NCBI RefSeq assembly: GCF_000276665.1
Contig: NW_004955435.1
Coordinates: 573,658-637,657 of the forward strand
Direction: 5' to 3'
Source: Chinchilla lanigera
Lineage: Eukaryota > Chordata > Mammalia > Rodentia > Chinchillidae
Length of the DNA stretch: 64,000 nt
How positions within the stretch are numbered: position 1 is the first letter of the stretch; the number at the start of each line of letters is the position of its first letter. The translations under genes and the position numbers were made by a program. Under the pieces are notes generated by a model. It was not told the DNA's origin. It worked only from the letters and a program-made list of their open reading frames with translations, and did not search any database. Positions 31,463 to 42,693 of this stretch are shown here, piece by piece.

Positions 31463-33454
31463 CCTACACAGGCAGTGAGATGGAAAATGTAAAAGGCAGA
31501 GAGGGCGGTTTTCAACATGTAGTGGCACTATGGCTGCCGTCACCTTGAGGTATTCAGTTGGTCATTCTCTCTGATCATGAAAGAGTTCACAGAGCTTTTT
31601 AATGCTGGATTTTTAAATATCATTATACAGACATGCCTAGGTGTCTGTGTCTCCATTTAGCAAACATTATCCCTTCTCTCTTTCTGCTGGGCCTGTGCTG
31701 CCTTACTACTGGTCCTGGCAGAGAGACAGGAGTCAGCTAACTCACCAAATACTGTCTGTTGAGCCCCTGCCTTGGCATGTCCTGGATATTAGAGCCAGTG
31801 GGTCTGGCAAATCAAGCCTGAGTCCAAGAAGGGTGCTTTGAAATTAAACTTTTGCAATTAACTCTTTCTTTTCTTTTAAAAAAATATTTAATTATCTATT
31901 TATTTAGAGATGATAGAGGCTGAGTCAGACAGTAAAAGGGCTAAGAATCCGGGATGGATTTGGTTTAGGCAAGAAAAGGAAGCTGCTTTTTGCTGCTCTA
32001 TTTTAATTCACGTTAGTGTAAGCTATCAGTGTATGGCAGAAACACTGTGCTTGTGGAGAACTGATTTTCTCTTCTTGGAGAAGGAAAATGTGTGGGTATT
32101 TTCAAATATTTGTCAGAGGAGGTGCTCTTCCTCTTTTGGAAAAGCCTTTTTGGCTTGACCTTATAGCTCCAGGAATTGTAGGAGAGGAAAAGACACCTGC
32201 TTGGTTGGCCAGTGTGAGGAAATCGACCTTGGCCAGCAGTGGGAGAAACATGTCACACGCGAATGTCAGATTGTTCTCACAGCCTGGCTTCTTTTAGCAT
32301 TCACAGCTGTGTATGCAATAGCGTCAATATCCTGTGATAAGTGTGTTCTTTTCCTCTGTAGTTAAAGGATTTGGTCAACAGTGATCTTTTCTGTAAGGGG
32401 CATGGGGGATAAACAACCTGCCTTCTTTCCCAGTGAATGGACTGGAACACAGCAATTATATTACTTACCTCAGGATAGTCAAAACTAAAAGCCAGACACT
32501 TACCTACCACATTAATCCATAAGTTGATAAAGCTTCATTGTTATCAGTGCTATTATTTTAAAATCAATGCAACAGCACTTGAGAAATGCAGTAGATTGTG
32601 CAGATAGTAAATTTTGTTTTTTTTGTTAAAGTGGAATCATTTTTAATTTATTTACTGCAAGTAAGCATATTAATCACTTAGGTATCTGTTAATCTCATAG
32701 TTCCCTTTGGTCCTACAGCTGTGGATACTAAAGGTGCTCTGTGTATTCTCTGGGTGAAAGGAAGAAGTAGTTGTAGAAACAACGCATAAGGGTGACCCAA
32801 AGATGAAGGGGTGATGGGTGGGGGTGAATGATTATCCTTTGACCTTTGCATGGAATTGTTGGACCTCGAGCTCAATTACTTGTTCTTGGAAAGGGCTCTG
32901 TTGTGTCTCAGTAGAGCCTGAAGTTTTATCTTTCTCTGAATCTGTGCCTGGCCATTAGCAGGAAGATGTTTGCCCTGGGGTTTAGGTCAGCAGGGGTGAC
33001 GGGCACAAACTTTTCACTTGTATTAAGCAGAGGAGAACGAATGCAGTAATCACCAAGTCATGCATATTGATCATTTGACTACAAATTGAATGTTACTTCA
33101 GAAAGTGTCCAGCTTCTCTTTCTATTAGCAAATTTCTAAGTTATCTAACAAATTCTCACATTTAACACAGGGGCTACATTTTTCAAAGTCTGTCTGCAGA
33201 AAATGCCTCCCTGGATTGCATCCCATGTCTCTGTCCAGGTAGCTATTGACCTATCTTAGAACATTCCTGAAAATTCCTCTTTCACTGTGATGGCCATTTA
33301 AGTCTTTCCTTTCGGGATTTTGACACACAATGACTTGGAAATGAGCTTGTGGTCTAGAAAGAATCACCAAGACTGTCACTTCCGTGGTTCCTGGACAGGG
33401 CAGCTAGCTTTAAGGCGGTTGTTATATAAGCTCACTAGGGCCTTAGTTACTTTT
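31463..33454. other. Unique sequence
   Basis: No gene. It includes a short A/T-rich run near 31878-31905. Open frames up to 82 codons have no recognised content. Confidence 0.55.
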
Positions 33455-33895
33455 CTTGAACGTGAGTCAAAATGCCCAACGCCCGTAAAGGAGAAAAGGT
33501 TTATTTTGGCTTACAGTTTGTAGAGGATTCATTCCACAGTCTGCTGGCTCCGAGGCAGGGTGCCCTGGCAGAGGGGCATTGCACAGGCGGAACAATTCGT
33601 GGTGTGGCAGATCAAAGGCAACAGTAGCAAGCCTCAAGCCTGCCTGCCTTCTTTTTCTCTCACATTCCATCCAGGCTCCAAAGCATGGACTGGTGCCACC
33701 CACATCCAGGGTGGGGCTTCCAGTTACAGTATCCACATCTAAAACTGTGCTAAACCCATCGTTAGACCAATGTAGTGCCACACGCCTTTAATCCCAGTGT
33801 GACATGCCCTTAGTCAGCCAACTCTAAAAAGCCCCACCTATAAGCACAAGAGGCTTGAGGATGGACATTTAGATTCCAGCCATAATAACTAGCAA
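33455..33895 (-). mobile_element. Rodent MT-type MaLR LTR, minus strand
   Basis: On minus it contains 'ccaccctggatgtgggtggc', 'ggctccaaagcatggac' (as complement), and the hallmark AACTGTAAGCCAAAATAAAC near the 3' end (AATAAA on minus at about 33498-33503). The start near 33890 reads like 'aatctaaatgtccatcctca'. It is a solo LTR. Confidence 0.82.
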
Positions 33896-34595
33896 CTTTT
33901 AGAAATAATGGGTGGGGAATTTATCAATAAATAATGAAAAGTAAAGACATACATATGTCCTTCCAGTTGGGGAAACATATTGACTTTTACAGGAAAGGAA
34001 TTAACATGAAACTGAGTTGTTAGTTCTGTTTTTGGAGCCCCACACTCATAATCTCTTCTTGGAAGCAAGGCGATGTTTTGGAAAGAGAAAGGGCTTCAAA
34101 CCCAGGGAGACCGAGTTGATGCCTTAGTCTCACACTGGGACAACATAGATAAAGTAATGAGCGACACTGGCTGCAGGAAAAGTGCTGCCCAGTAAGAGCC
34201 TTGCTGGCCTCCAGGGCAGAGAACCTGGAGCTCTCGCCATGTGAGAAGTTGGGTCAGTTATGTTTTCAAGTTGTGCTTGGGCCAAAGGAAACAGATCTAT
34301 GGACAGATCCAGCACACAGGACTTTAACTGGACATTCGTCTACCTCTCAGTTCTGTGTGACTTGAAACGAAACAACAGCTTGGGTCTGTATTTTCTGACA
34401 TTTAGAGTGTGCTCTTTGAGCCTTCAAGGTAGCAGTTCCTTTTATCCGTAGCACGGCTTCTTCATCAGTCCCAGCTCTATTGGTTCCTTGCTTGGGTGAT
34501 TGTTAAAATCTCATTTTATGATTTGTTTCCTTTTTGTTTCGATATTTCTTTGCCAAGCAGTTGTAGTTTTCTTTCTCTCCCCTCTCCCTTGTTTG
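33896..34595. other. Unique sequence
   Basis: No gene or repeat recognised. Confidence 0.5.
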
Positions 34596-34770
34596 ATTCT
34601 GTAGATGTTTGGAGTGTAACACACACGCAGAAAGCACTCGAGGAGTTATCACAGAGTGAACCACTGTGATGCCTCATGTCCAGGACACTGGCTGCACCCC
34701 AGCAGCTTCAGCTCGGTGGCTTTGCCCTGCCCCAGGCCCAGGAGAGCAGAACGCCGCTCTCCTAACAGTG
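34596..34770 (-). mobile_element. Old L1M 3' UTR fragment, antisense
   Basis: 'gtaacacacacgcagaaagc', 'acagagtgaaccactgtgat' and 'ggctgcaccccagcagcttc' follow the antisense L1M 3' UTR phrase order ('cacaaactgaacacaccc', 'caccagatcaagaaac', 'cccccagaagccccc'). Confidence 0.5.
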
Positions 34771-34944
34771 TGACTTCGTTTTGCTTCTTTATGAACTAGG
34801 TACATTTATTTACTATTTCCAGTAATTTACTACATTCCTTTTACCAACATAAACAAACAACTGGAAAGTTAATTTTTAAAATTTCCAGTTCTAATACCAT
34901 TTGTTTCTTCTTGCCCCAATGTTCTGTCTAGGACTCTGAGAGAT
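34771..34944. other. Unique sequence
   Basis: No recognised feature. Confidence 0.4.
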
Positions 34945-35579
34945 GTGTTGAAAAGAAAAGATGGTATTGATACAGGAAAGTAAAAACTCCCAACCCGAAC
35001 GATATCTGGGATGAGTTTGTGTTCTCTAAGATCGAGAAATGAATTTTAGGACCAACAGAGGTTAAGAGCAGAATATATTTATTAAGGGAAAGAAAAGAAA
35101 GCTTCTGTCCAAGAGAGGGACAGAAGGGGGGCCCCAGTGGGTTACCACTTATTCTGTCTTTTCTAGAGACTTTTATAGAGCAAAACCATGAGGTGAGGTG
35201 GGTCCAAGGTAGGGGAAAAATGGACAAAACTACAGTCAGCCAATAAGAATTGTTCAGGTAAAATTAATTAAACTGGGATCAAATGGGGAAGCGAGTCAGG
35301 TAGCAAGCGGGCATGAATGCAGACCAGGGGCTTCTCCTGTAAGGGGTTGGGTCAAGGACTCTTCAAGGTGATCACTATCCATTTAGAATATCAGTCCTTG
35401 AGGTCCATCCCTTGGGAGGTAAGTGGGTGTGCTTGTTTAATCTTTAGTCTTGAGATCTGGCTGGGAGCAAGTACCACCTCTCCATTTGTAAGGTATCTTA
35501 TCCTCCATACTGGCTCCTTAAAGGCCTGGCCCTCTCTGACTGCCTGTAATATTTCTGTCTAACTCGGCTGCCTGTAACA
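34945..35579 (-). mobile_element. Best-preserved copy of LTR family C (solo LTR), minus strand
   Basis: The minus-strand start is TGTTACAGGCAGCCGAGTTA (from 35579). U3 carries an ATTGGCTGACTG (CCAAT-type) box near 35237-35248. A TATA box CTATAAAAG lies at 35171-35179, and AATAAA (TTTATT on plus) lies at 35078-35083, 88 bases downstream, giving a normal R length. U5 ends with TTGGGAGTTTTTACTTTCC. No internal genes are present. Related copies lie at 3590, 4200 and 41195. Confidence 0.85.
35078..35179 (-). promoter_or_regulatory. LTR core promoter and poly(A) signal
   Basis: TATA box CTATAAAAG (35171-35179) and AATAAA (35078-35083) of the family-C LTR, with the expected order and spacing of U3/R. 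The parts look intact. Activity is unknown. Confidence 0.65.
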
Positions 35580-35675
35580 GTATGGGCTTTCAGGTCTTCT
35601 TTCTCATAGTGTGTCATGTGTTCATTGTGAATTGAATGTTCCTGTTCTTGGTTTTGTCTGAGTGCTTTTTTAAAA

Positions 35676-35764
35676 AATGGGCTAGGGATACAGCTCAATG
35701 GCACAAGCACCTGCCTGACAAGCACAAGGTCCTGAGTTCAATTCCCAGTACCAAAAAAAAGTGG
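35676..35764 (+). mobile_element. ID-type SINE
   Basis: GGGCTAGGGATACAGCTCAA, 'tggcacaagcacctgcctga', a B-box-like GAGTTCAATTCC and a tail 'cagtaccaaaaaaaagtgg'. This subtype ('gggatacagctcaatggcac') is shared with 41930-42006. Confidence 0.93.
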
Positions 35765-35769
35765 TGAAT

Positions 35770-37145
35770 GTTTGTTTAATTTTATAAACATTATTTCTGC
35801 ATTTAATCAAATAATCTTGTGATTTTTATCCTTAGTTAATTAATTTGGTTAATTACACTGATTATGTTATGTATCTCTTACAGCATATATTTCTTAAAAT
35901 ATTTGTAGCTGACTCCTTTGCACTTTCATTGAAACATTTAATCCCTTCACATTTGGTATAATTTCTAATATTGAATTTAAGTCAATAATTAAAATTTTCA
36001 TTTGTCTGAGATTCTATACATACATCTATATGTATTCTATGCTTTGTTTTCTTTTGGATTTATTGTTTTTATTATTCTGCTTTCTACTCTAGTTAGTAAT
36101 AATAGTAATGTGTTTTTTTTTTCCTTTTATTGGTTTCTTTAGAGATGACCTACATCCTGGGTCACCAAAGTTAGCTACTGCTTGGTACTTTTACTTTTTT
36201 CCTACCAATACAAAGTGTGTAGACTTTTACTACTGAAAGTGTGGCCCAAGGATGAGCACCAATAGCATTACCTGAGAGTTCATTAGAAATACCGAATCTT
36301 AAGTTATCAAACCTACAGAATCAGAATTTGCATTTAAACAAGATGTTCGAGTGAGTCACAATCACATTAAAATTTAGGAAGTACTGCCTTAGAACACGTT
36401 AGTTCCATAAACCTTATCCTAATTTATATGTCATTGTGTTGTATATTTATATAGATCAAGCTCTATACACATTGTATGCATATGTCCACTTAGATTTATC
36501 CAAGTAATTATGATTTTTATTCTTTCTTGCATCTCTGCTGTCCCATCTGGGATTATCTTCCTTTAGTGCAGAGAACACTCTGTAGTATTTCTGTTAGTGG
36601 TCCCTACTGTTGATGAGTTCTCTTATTATTCTTCTGAAAAATCTTCATTTTCATAAGGCAAGAATTCTGGGTTGGCAATTTTTTCTTTGTAGTCTTTCCA
36701 AATTATTTCCTGCATATTTTCATTCTACGCTCCATTCTGGATTTTTTTTTCTAGCCTATTCTCTCTATTACTGTTCTTTTCACCTACTGTTGGCTCAGTT
36801 TTTTGAGTCCTTATTTCTTGGCTATTCTATAGAATTTCAAAGTTGTTCTTTTTTATAGGTCCCAGTTCTCTACTGGAACTTTTGGACTTGTCTTTTGTCT
36901 TCTGGAGCAAGCTGAGCGTAACTGAAGTCTATGATAGCTCCAGTATTTAGAGCCCTCGTACATGTCTCCCTCTGACTCTCATTCTTGGATTTTGTTGGTT
37001 ATGCTTGGATCTTCTTATATTCTTCAATATTTTTGATTGAGTGCTGAACATTGTTTGCAACAAATATAAAATCATTTGAGGCCCAGGTTGATATTGTTTT
37101 CCTCTAGTGAGCAATTATTTCTTATAAATTTTAGGAAACTAACAA
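35770..37145 (-). mobile_element. Old L1M-type LINE, antisense, interrupted by MER5A
   Basis: 'tttaatcccttcacatttgg', 'aatttaagtcaataattaaa' and 'gctttctactctagttagt' match antisense L1M coding text. After the MER5A insertion, 'gggttggcaattttttcttt' and 'tgaacattgtttgcaacaaa' with 'gaggcccaggttgatattg' resemble the 5' side of L1M/HAL1-type elements. Strongly diverged, no open frame. The exact subfamily is not assigned. Confidence 0.5.
36205..36400 (+). mobile_element. MER5A (hAT-Charlie) DNA transposon
   Basis: GAAAGTGTGGCCCAAGGATG, 'cattacctgagagttcatta', 'gaaataccgaatctt', 'ctacagaatcagaatttgca' and 'aaaatttaggaagtactg' follow the MER5A consensus order nearly end to end. It is a non-autonomous fossil. 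Confidence 0.88.
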
Positions 37146-37394
37146 TCTTAAATCCTTGACACCATGATTGAAGAGCAGAGACAATTAGAAGGTGACTTCA
37201 ATTCATGAAAGAGCTATTTAATTTGACACATATGGTAAAGGGAAGAAAATCCCCTGTGCTAATCTAAGAAGGCTGAGGCTTTTAATTAGTTGTTATTTTA
37301 ACATTTCATACATTTAAGTTTTATATCATTCACAACTTTATTGATTCAAGGCAAATCATATCTTCTCACTGTTTTGTTCTTTGCAATGGTTTAT
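37146..37394. other. Unique sequence
   Basis: No recognised feature. Confidence 0.4.
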
Positions 37395-37705
37395 GTTTGT
37401 GGTCCTGAAAAATTCTTATGTTGAAACCTTAATCCCAGTGAGATTTTATGAGGAGTTAGGGCTTTTAGTTGGTAATCAGGTCATGAAGATTGGATAGCCA
37501 AAGTGCTAGCTAGCTTTATTTCCAGCCTGTGAGAGTACAGAAGAAAGTCAACAGTTTGCAAGTGTAAAAAAGCCCTCACCAGAATGCAACTGTGTGGACA
37601 CCTCATCTCAGACTTCCAGCCTCAAGAACCGTGGAGAATCAATGCTGTTTATAAGCTACCCACTCTAGGGTGTTTTGTTACGGAAGCCTGCACTGACTAA
37701 GGCAG
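37395..37705 (+). mobile_element. MLT1-type MaLR LTR
   Basis: 'cttatgttgaaaccttaatc', 'ggtaatcaggtcatgaagat', 'agccctcaccagaatgcaac', 'cttccagcctcaagaaccgt', 'tgtttataagctacccact' and 'tttgttacggaagcctgcac' with terminal 'gactaaggca' give a full MLT1-type LTR. Confidence 0.9.
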
Positions 37706-39720
37706 TCCTCATTCGTCGTATTCTCTTCCTCCCTCTGCTCCCTCCTCAAATCTTTTTTTTTCTAAATATTTTTCTTTTCTCTATATCTGCGAATGCAACA
37801 TAGGAATAGTTGTGGATGTGAAATGCAAAAACGGTAGCATTTGTTAATGGATTTAACCTCTACGTCTAGGATCCCTGGACTCATACTGTTGCAGTTGAAA
37901 CAGGGAGCTCCTTTGACAGGTGAGCTCAACATGAGCCCTGAGAGAGTTAGTGGGGCTGATCTACCTGTAGCTTTAATAACTCCATGAATATTTAGCTACT
38001 GGTCAAGGGGTCATCAAAATGTATGGGTTAAGGATGCACTGTGTGAGCTGCATTTCCTGCTGGACATTTCTTATTTTGTAACCCAATTCCCATTCTTCTT
38101 TTGTGTTTAAAAATCCACATTTTTCATCGAAAGTGAAAAAGGGAATGCTGACACGGACAGCACAGTAAAAACCTAAAGTAGACACACAGCCCCTGAGGTG
38201 GAGCTCTTCTTTCCCTGTGGATGCTGCAGGGGTCTCGTCCTGTACCTCCCACATGCTGAATAGCAGGGAAGATAATAAGGAAGCCAGTGTGCTGCACAGG
38301 GGATGGCTGAGCCGGAGCAGCTGCCCGTTGCCACCTACTGGACTCCTCCTCCCCAAGGAGGAGCTCAGCCGCTGCAGAGCATCACTACCCCCGCCCCCTC
38401 TCGATTCCGGCACCTGGTCTTTGTCTCCGCTGTCTTATCCCTTTCTTCTTGCCTAGGGTGATACTTCCAGTGAAGGCATGCTGAGTTGTGATTTTCTCTA
38501 CAACTTCTGATGAAGTTTTCATGCTTCTCACTTCTTCTCGTAATATCACACTGATGGGCCTCTGCATCTTTGCCTTTCAATTTTGAAAATGGTAACTTTT
38601 ATTATTTTAAATGTTTTCCAAAGATAGGCAATGCCCACAGGTATTGAAGTGAACTCTTAGAAGACAAGTCAGCCAGGTCAGTCGCAGACCTGCTTTATTT
38701 GGCTCACAGAGTATTTTTAAACACTATTTGATTGAAGTCTTTGGGTGAACTCCTTAGTCCCAGTACTTCCTGCTTCTGAGGCCAGCCTCCCCTGCCTACC
38801 GGTGTCGCTGGTCTGGCACTGACATTTGGCAAGGGGTCTTACAAGGAATCAGTCTTGCTTTTGTAATGAGAAATTTGTCTGCTCAGCATGACTAGAACTA
38901 GCCTAAAAAGTGTTAAAAGGAGAACTTGATTCTCTGTGATATTTTCCTTGAGATCCTAGAGGTGTACTTGAAAGGCCACATCTCTCTTTTTGCTTTGATG
39001 GTGTTCCTCTTTGCTCATACTGATATTGGAGTCTTATTGGGTTGGGGACACTACAAGACTTGCTAATGTCTCTCAGAGGGAATTTTCCGAATCATGTTCC
39101 ACTAAGTGTTTGCAGCTCCCGGTCTCTTTCCTTCATGCCACTCCTAATAGCAGTTACTTTGCTCAGGTATTTAGTCCTTTCCTTGCTCGTCTCTCCTTCT
39201 GAACTGTGCTGTCAATGAAGGAATAGCCAGCTGCATTCTTGGCACATGGCATGCTGGTTTGCAAGTGGACATACTCAATAAACTTTGGTTCAGTTAACTG
39301 AGAAGAGGAAAAGCGTTGTGAAGGTTCAGGCATTCTCCATCTTAGTTTTGCTTATGATCACTCGCTTCCTTTCTGTGGCTGTGTCTGGTGGGTCCTGAGA
39401 ACTCACATGCATTTCCTCTCCTTGACTCAGTCGGCTAACCATTTCACCACAGGGGTGAGGCGTCTCTTGAAAAGAAATCTTGACATCTAGCTTGTGGAAG
39501 GTATGCCTGTATATTTAGTATGGTACACACACTAACAAAGTTTGCTGGGTCACATACCCGTAAGTGGAGAGATAAAGGGTGTGGGGGGGTGCTCAGTGTC
39601 ATTAATTGGTGACATGATAAAAATCTATGTTCTTTCTCTCATCTCTGCTCTGTAGTCCTGTGCTGGTTACCCAGTGGTAGGGTGTCTTGTAGCAGGTAGT
39701 ATTTATCTTTCACATCTGAT
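37706..39720. other. Mostly unique sequence
   Basis: No gene. The 136-codon minus open frame at 38003-38413 has no recognisable domain. Around 38685-38830 the phrases 'tttatttggctcacagagta' and 'ggtctggcactgacatttgg' hint at an old DNA transposon, and 39225-39295 ('cttggcacatggcatgctgg', 'actcaataaactttg') hints at the end of an L2 or MIR. Both are weak. Confidence 0.45.
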
Positions 39721-39724
39721 TAGT

Positions 39725-39801
39725 GTGTGTACACCTGTGTGTGTGTGTGCATATGAGAGGGACAGATAGACATATGGAGAGTCAGAGACAGAGAGATAGA
39801 G

Positions 39802-39851
<50 letters not shown>
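39725..39851. repeat. Compound microsatellite (GT)n-(GATA)n-(GA)n
   Basis: A short GT run (39735-39748), then GAGA-rich spacer, about five GATA units near 39800-39820 and about 15 GA units to 39851. Confidence 0.92.
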
Positions 39852-39853
<2 letters not shown>

Positions 39854-39879
39854 TATTTCTCTATTTCTGAACTTATGAC

Positions 39880-40165
39880 TCCCCTAAGGTCATTATTCAA
39901 ATCTTAACTTTCTCAGTGAGTCCTTCCCTTTTGGCTGTGTCTAAAATCACAACCCCAGCTTTGTAGCTTTGGTTTCTTTTCAGTTTGCTTACTATCCGGC
40001 AAGCTACGCATTTTACTTAATGCTTCTTTTGCTGAGTTTTCATCATCGTGACCATGCAGAGACCTGATCTGTTTTGTTTCCTGCTACGTCTCCAATGCTT
40101 AGAATAGCACTTGACTTAGAAGTCACCCAATAAATATTTATTGATTGAATAAATGCATGAATGTG
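39880..40165 (+). mobile_element. L2 LINE 3' end
   Basis: The order 'tctcagtgagtccttccctt', 'ctaaaatcacaaccccagct', 'ctgatctgttttgtttcctg', 'cgtctccaatgcttagaata' and 'aataaatatttattgattga' is the L2 3' end. It is ancient and non-coding. Confidence 0.88.
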
Positions 40166-40194
40166 GCCAGGGGGGCTTCAAGGGACTGTTGACT

Positions 40195-40660
40195 TTGGCC
40201 TTTCCCCCTCCTTTGAGCAGCTTTATGGAGATGGAGTTTGTACACTACCCCATTTGCTCTTCTGAAGTATGCAGTTCAACACCTTCCAGTATATTCAGAG
40301 TTGTGCAGCCATCACCACAATCAGTTTAAGAATGTTTTGATTGTGAAACAAACTCCTCCACCTTAGCTATTAATTTCCAACTCCCTCCTCCCCCAGTCTC
40401 AGGCAGACATCACTATTCTCTGTGTCTTTAGGTTTGTTTGGTCTGGACATTCCATATAAATGGAATCATATGACATACTGCTTTTAGTGACTGAGTTCTT
40501 TTGCTTGACATACTGTTTTCAGGACTCACCCACATTATTGCACGTGTTAGTCCTTCCTTTGCTGTTACTCTGATAGTGTTCCAGAGTATGAGTATGTCAC
40601 ATTTTATTTATTTTTTCATCATCTGATGAGCAGGCATTGATTGTTAAATCAATCGTTGTC
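40195..40660 (-). mobile_element. L1M-type LINE 3' UTR, antisense
   Basis: 'agtatgcagttcaacacctt', 'agagttgtgcagccatcacc', 'tggacattccatataaatgg', 'aatcatatgacatactgctt' and 'cacattttatttattttttc' match the well-known antisense L1M 3' end. An old element. Confidence 0.9.
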
Positions 40661-41194
40661 AAAGGGGATGGGTTTGCTGTGATTGGCTCGTAATCATCCT
40701 GGCTATTCTTAGGGCTTCACATCAGACCCCCCCAGTGAAGGGCTGACTCAACGCGGGATCACAAGCCTCAGCCCTGGGTCCACACAATCTGTGAGCCAGC
40801 AGGTCGATACTGCATCCGCGGAGTTCCTTCCTTCTTCCCCTTACCTTTTTATTGACGTCTTGCCTTCCTTCCAGGCCATTATGTTTATCATTTTTTACAC
40901 TGGAAGACTAATGATTTGCAGCATTAAAACCATAGAAATGTAGAAGGTTGGACGGCAGCAGAGTGAATTATACTGGTTCTTTCTTCAGCTCAATTTCTTC
41001 ATTTAAAAAAACTCTTCCCCTGCCCCCTCAGTGGACACTGAGGTGCTGCTCTGGAGGCCTGCAACAAAAAAAAAAGTCACTGTTCACCTAAGATATTAAA
41101 TACCTTCCTAGGACAGTCTCTGCTAATTCCTTGTGTTTCATCTGTTGGATAGCTTCGTGGTACACAGCTAAAATGAGTGATGTTATATTTCTTT
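40661..41194. other. Unique sequence
   Basis: No gene. Short A-run at 41067-41077 and T-run at 41191-41200. Confidence 0.5.
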
Positions 41195-41826
41195 TTTTTT
41201 CTTTTTTAAGAGTAGGAAGAATTTGTTGAGAGGAAAAATAAGCTTCTGTCTGAAGGGTCATTATTTAAATCTTAACTTTCTCGGTAGGTCTTTCCCTTCG
41301 GGGACAGAAGAGAGCCCAGAAAGTGGGTTGCCCACCAGCCCTGCTTCTCCAGGGGGTTTTATCGAGCAAAGCCATGAGGTGAGGCAGGCTTAAGTTGGGA
41401 CGGAACTATCACCAATCAATACGATTACAAGTACAGTCACTTAGGTAATATTGACCCAGTGGCAATGGGTGTGAGGATGGGCGTGAGGCGGAACAAAACT
41501 ATGGTCAACCAATAAGATTACAAGTATAGCAGCTAGGGTAATATTGATTAAGTGGGGATCAAATGGAGACAAGTGAAGCGGCAATGCATGTGGCACAGAC
41601 AAGGACCTTCCCCAAAGGGGTGGGTGAAGGAGGTTTGGTGATTGATGCCTACTTAGAATACCAATCACGGCTGTTGTCTCTAGGTGGGTGAATACTTCTT
41701 TTTTCTTGAGGCCTGGCCTTCAGTGACTAGGCCTCCAGCCACAGCTGTCCTCTGCATTGACTTCTTCCGGGCTCAGCCCTGTCTGGCTGCCTACAATATC
41801 TCTGCCTAACTTAGCTATCCATAACA
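41195..41826 (-). mobile_element. LTR family C, minus-strand copy with internal duplication and insertion
   Basis: The minus-strand start is TGTTATGGATAGCTAAGTTA (from 41826). A degenerate TATA (CGATAAAAC) lies at about 41357-41365, and the AATAAA seen in the 34945 copy is lost. The CCAAT-containing U3 block is tandemly duplicated with a 93-base period (41404 and 41497 starts). Between 'agcttctgtc' (41241-41250) and 'gggacagaag' (41301-41310) it holds about 50 bases absent from the 34945 copy but matching the L2 at 39886-39934. Confidence 0.82.
41404..41565. repeat. 93-bp tandem duplication inside LTR U3
   Basis: AACTATC...CAAT...GATTACAAGTAYAG...GGTAATATTGA occurs at 41404-41454 and again at 41497-41547. 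The two units have diverged, so the duplication is not recent. Each carries an inverted CCAAT (ATTGG on minus) box. Confidence 0.8.
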
Positions 41827-41927
41827 TTCCCTTCATCTTCCAGCTGAAGGGGGTTACAGTTAAGATCTGCAGAGGTACTCCACCAGGGTCTATGTAAGGG
41901 CCCTTGATGGAAAGCAGTGCCTGGCTA

Positions 41928-42008
41928 GGGATACAGCTCAGCAGCACAGTGCCTGTCTGGCAAGCTCAAGACCCTGAGTTTGATTCCTGATACCAAAAAT
42001 AAAAAGGC
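41928..42008 (+). mobile_element. ID-type SINE
   Basis: GGCTAGGGATACAGCTCAGC, 'agcacagtgcctgtctggca', a B-box-like GAGTTTGATTC and a tail 'gataccaaaaataaaaagg'. Confidence 0.92.
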
Positions 42009-42504
42009 AACTCTATATTTCAAACAGTTGACTTTTTGTATCTGAAAGACTATAGCTTTTCTCATTTCCAAGTAATTAAGTCAGTCAGAAAGAAATACGA
42101 AACTGTTTTGTCCATTTTCCTTTCTTCCCTCCTCTCTGATCAAGGTGGGAAATACTCACCAGGAGTGTTTCCTGCGACGACCTCAGGTCATGAGTGAGGA
42201 CATGGTCCACGGTTTTTAATTCAGTAGCAGACGCTTTGGGAAAGCAGCCTGCTGCTTGTGGTCCAAGCAAAAATGTGTAAATGGCTTTATTGAAAATCAA
42301 TATGCTCTTGTGAAGTGTTGTTCATTTCTGAGTTCTTCACCATTTGTCGTTTCGTGACAATGAGAGTTGCAGGGAGTTTATGGCTGTGGTTTTCTGAGTT
42401 TGAGATTTTATTTCTCCTTTCCTGTGTTTTTTACCATAAGCGTGGGGTTAAAAATTACTTTGTGTTTTATTTTGTTTGCTTTTTGGAAGAAGAGATATGT
42501 GGCT
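42009..42504. other. Unique sequence
   Basis: No gene or repeat recognised. Confidence 0.5.
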
Positions 42505-42693
<189 letters not shown>

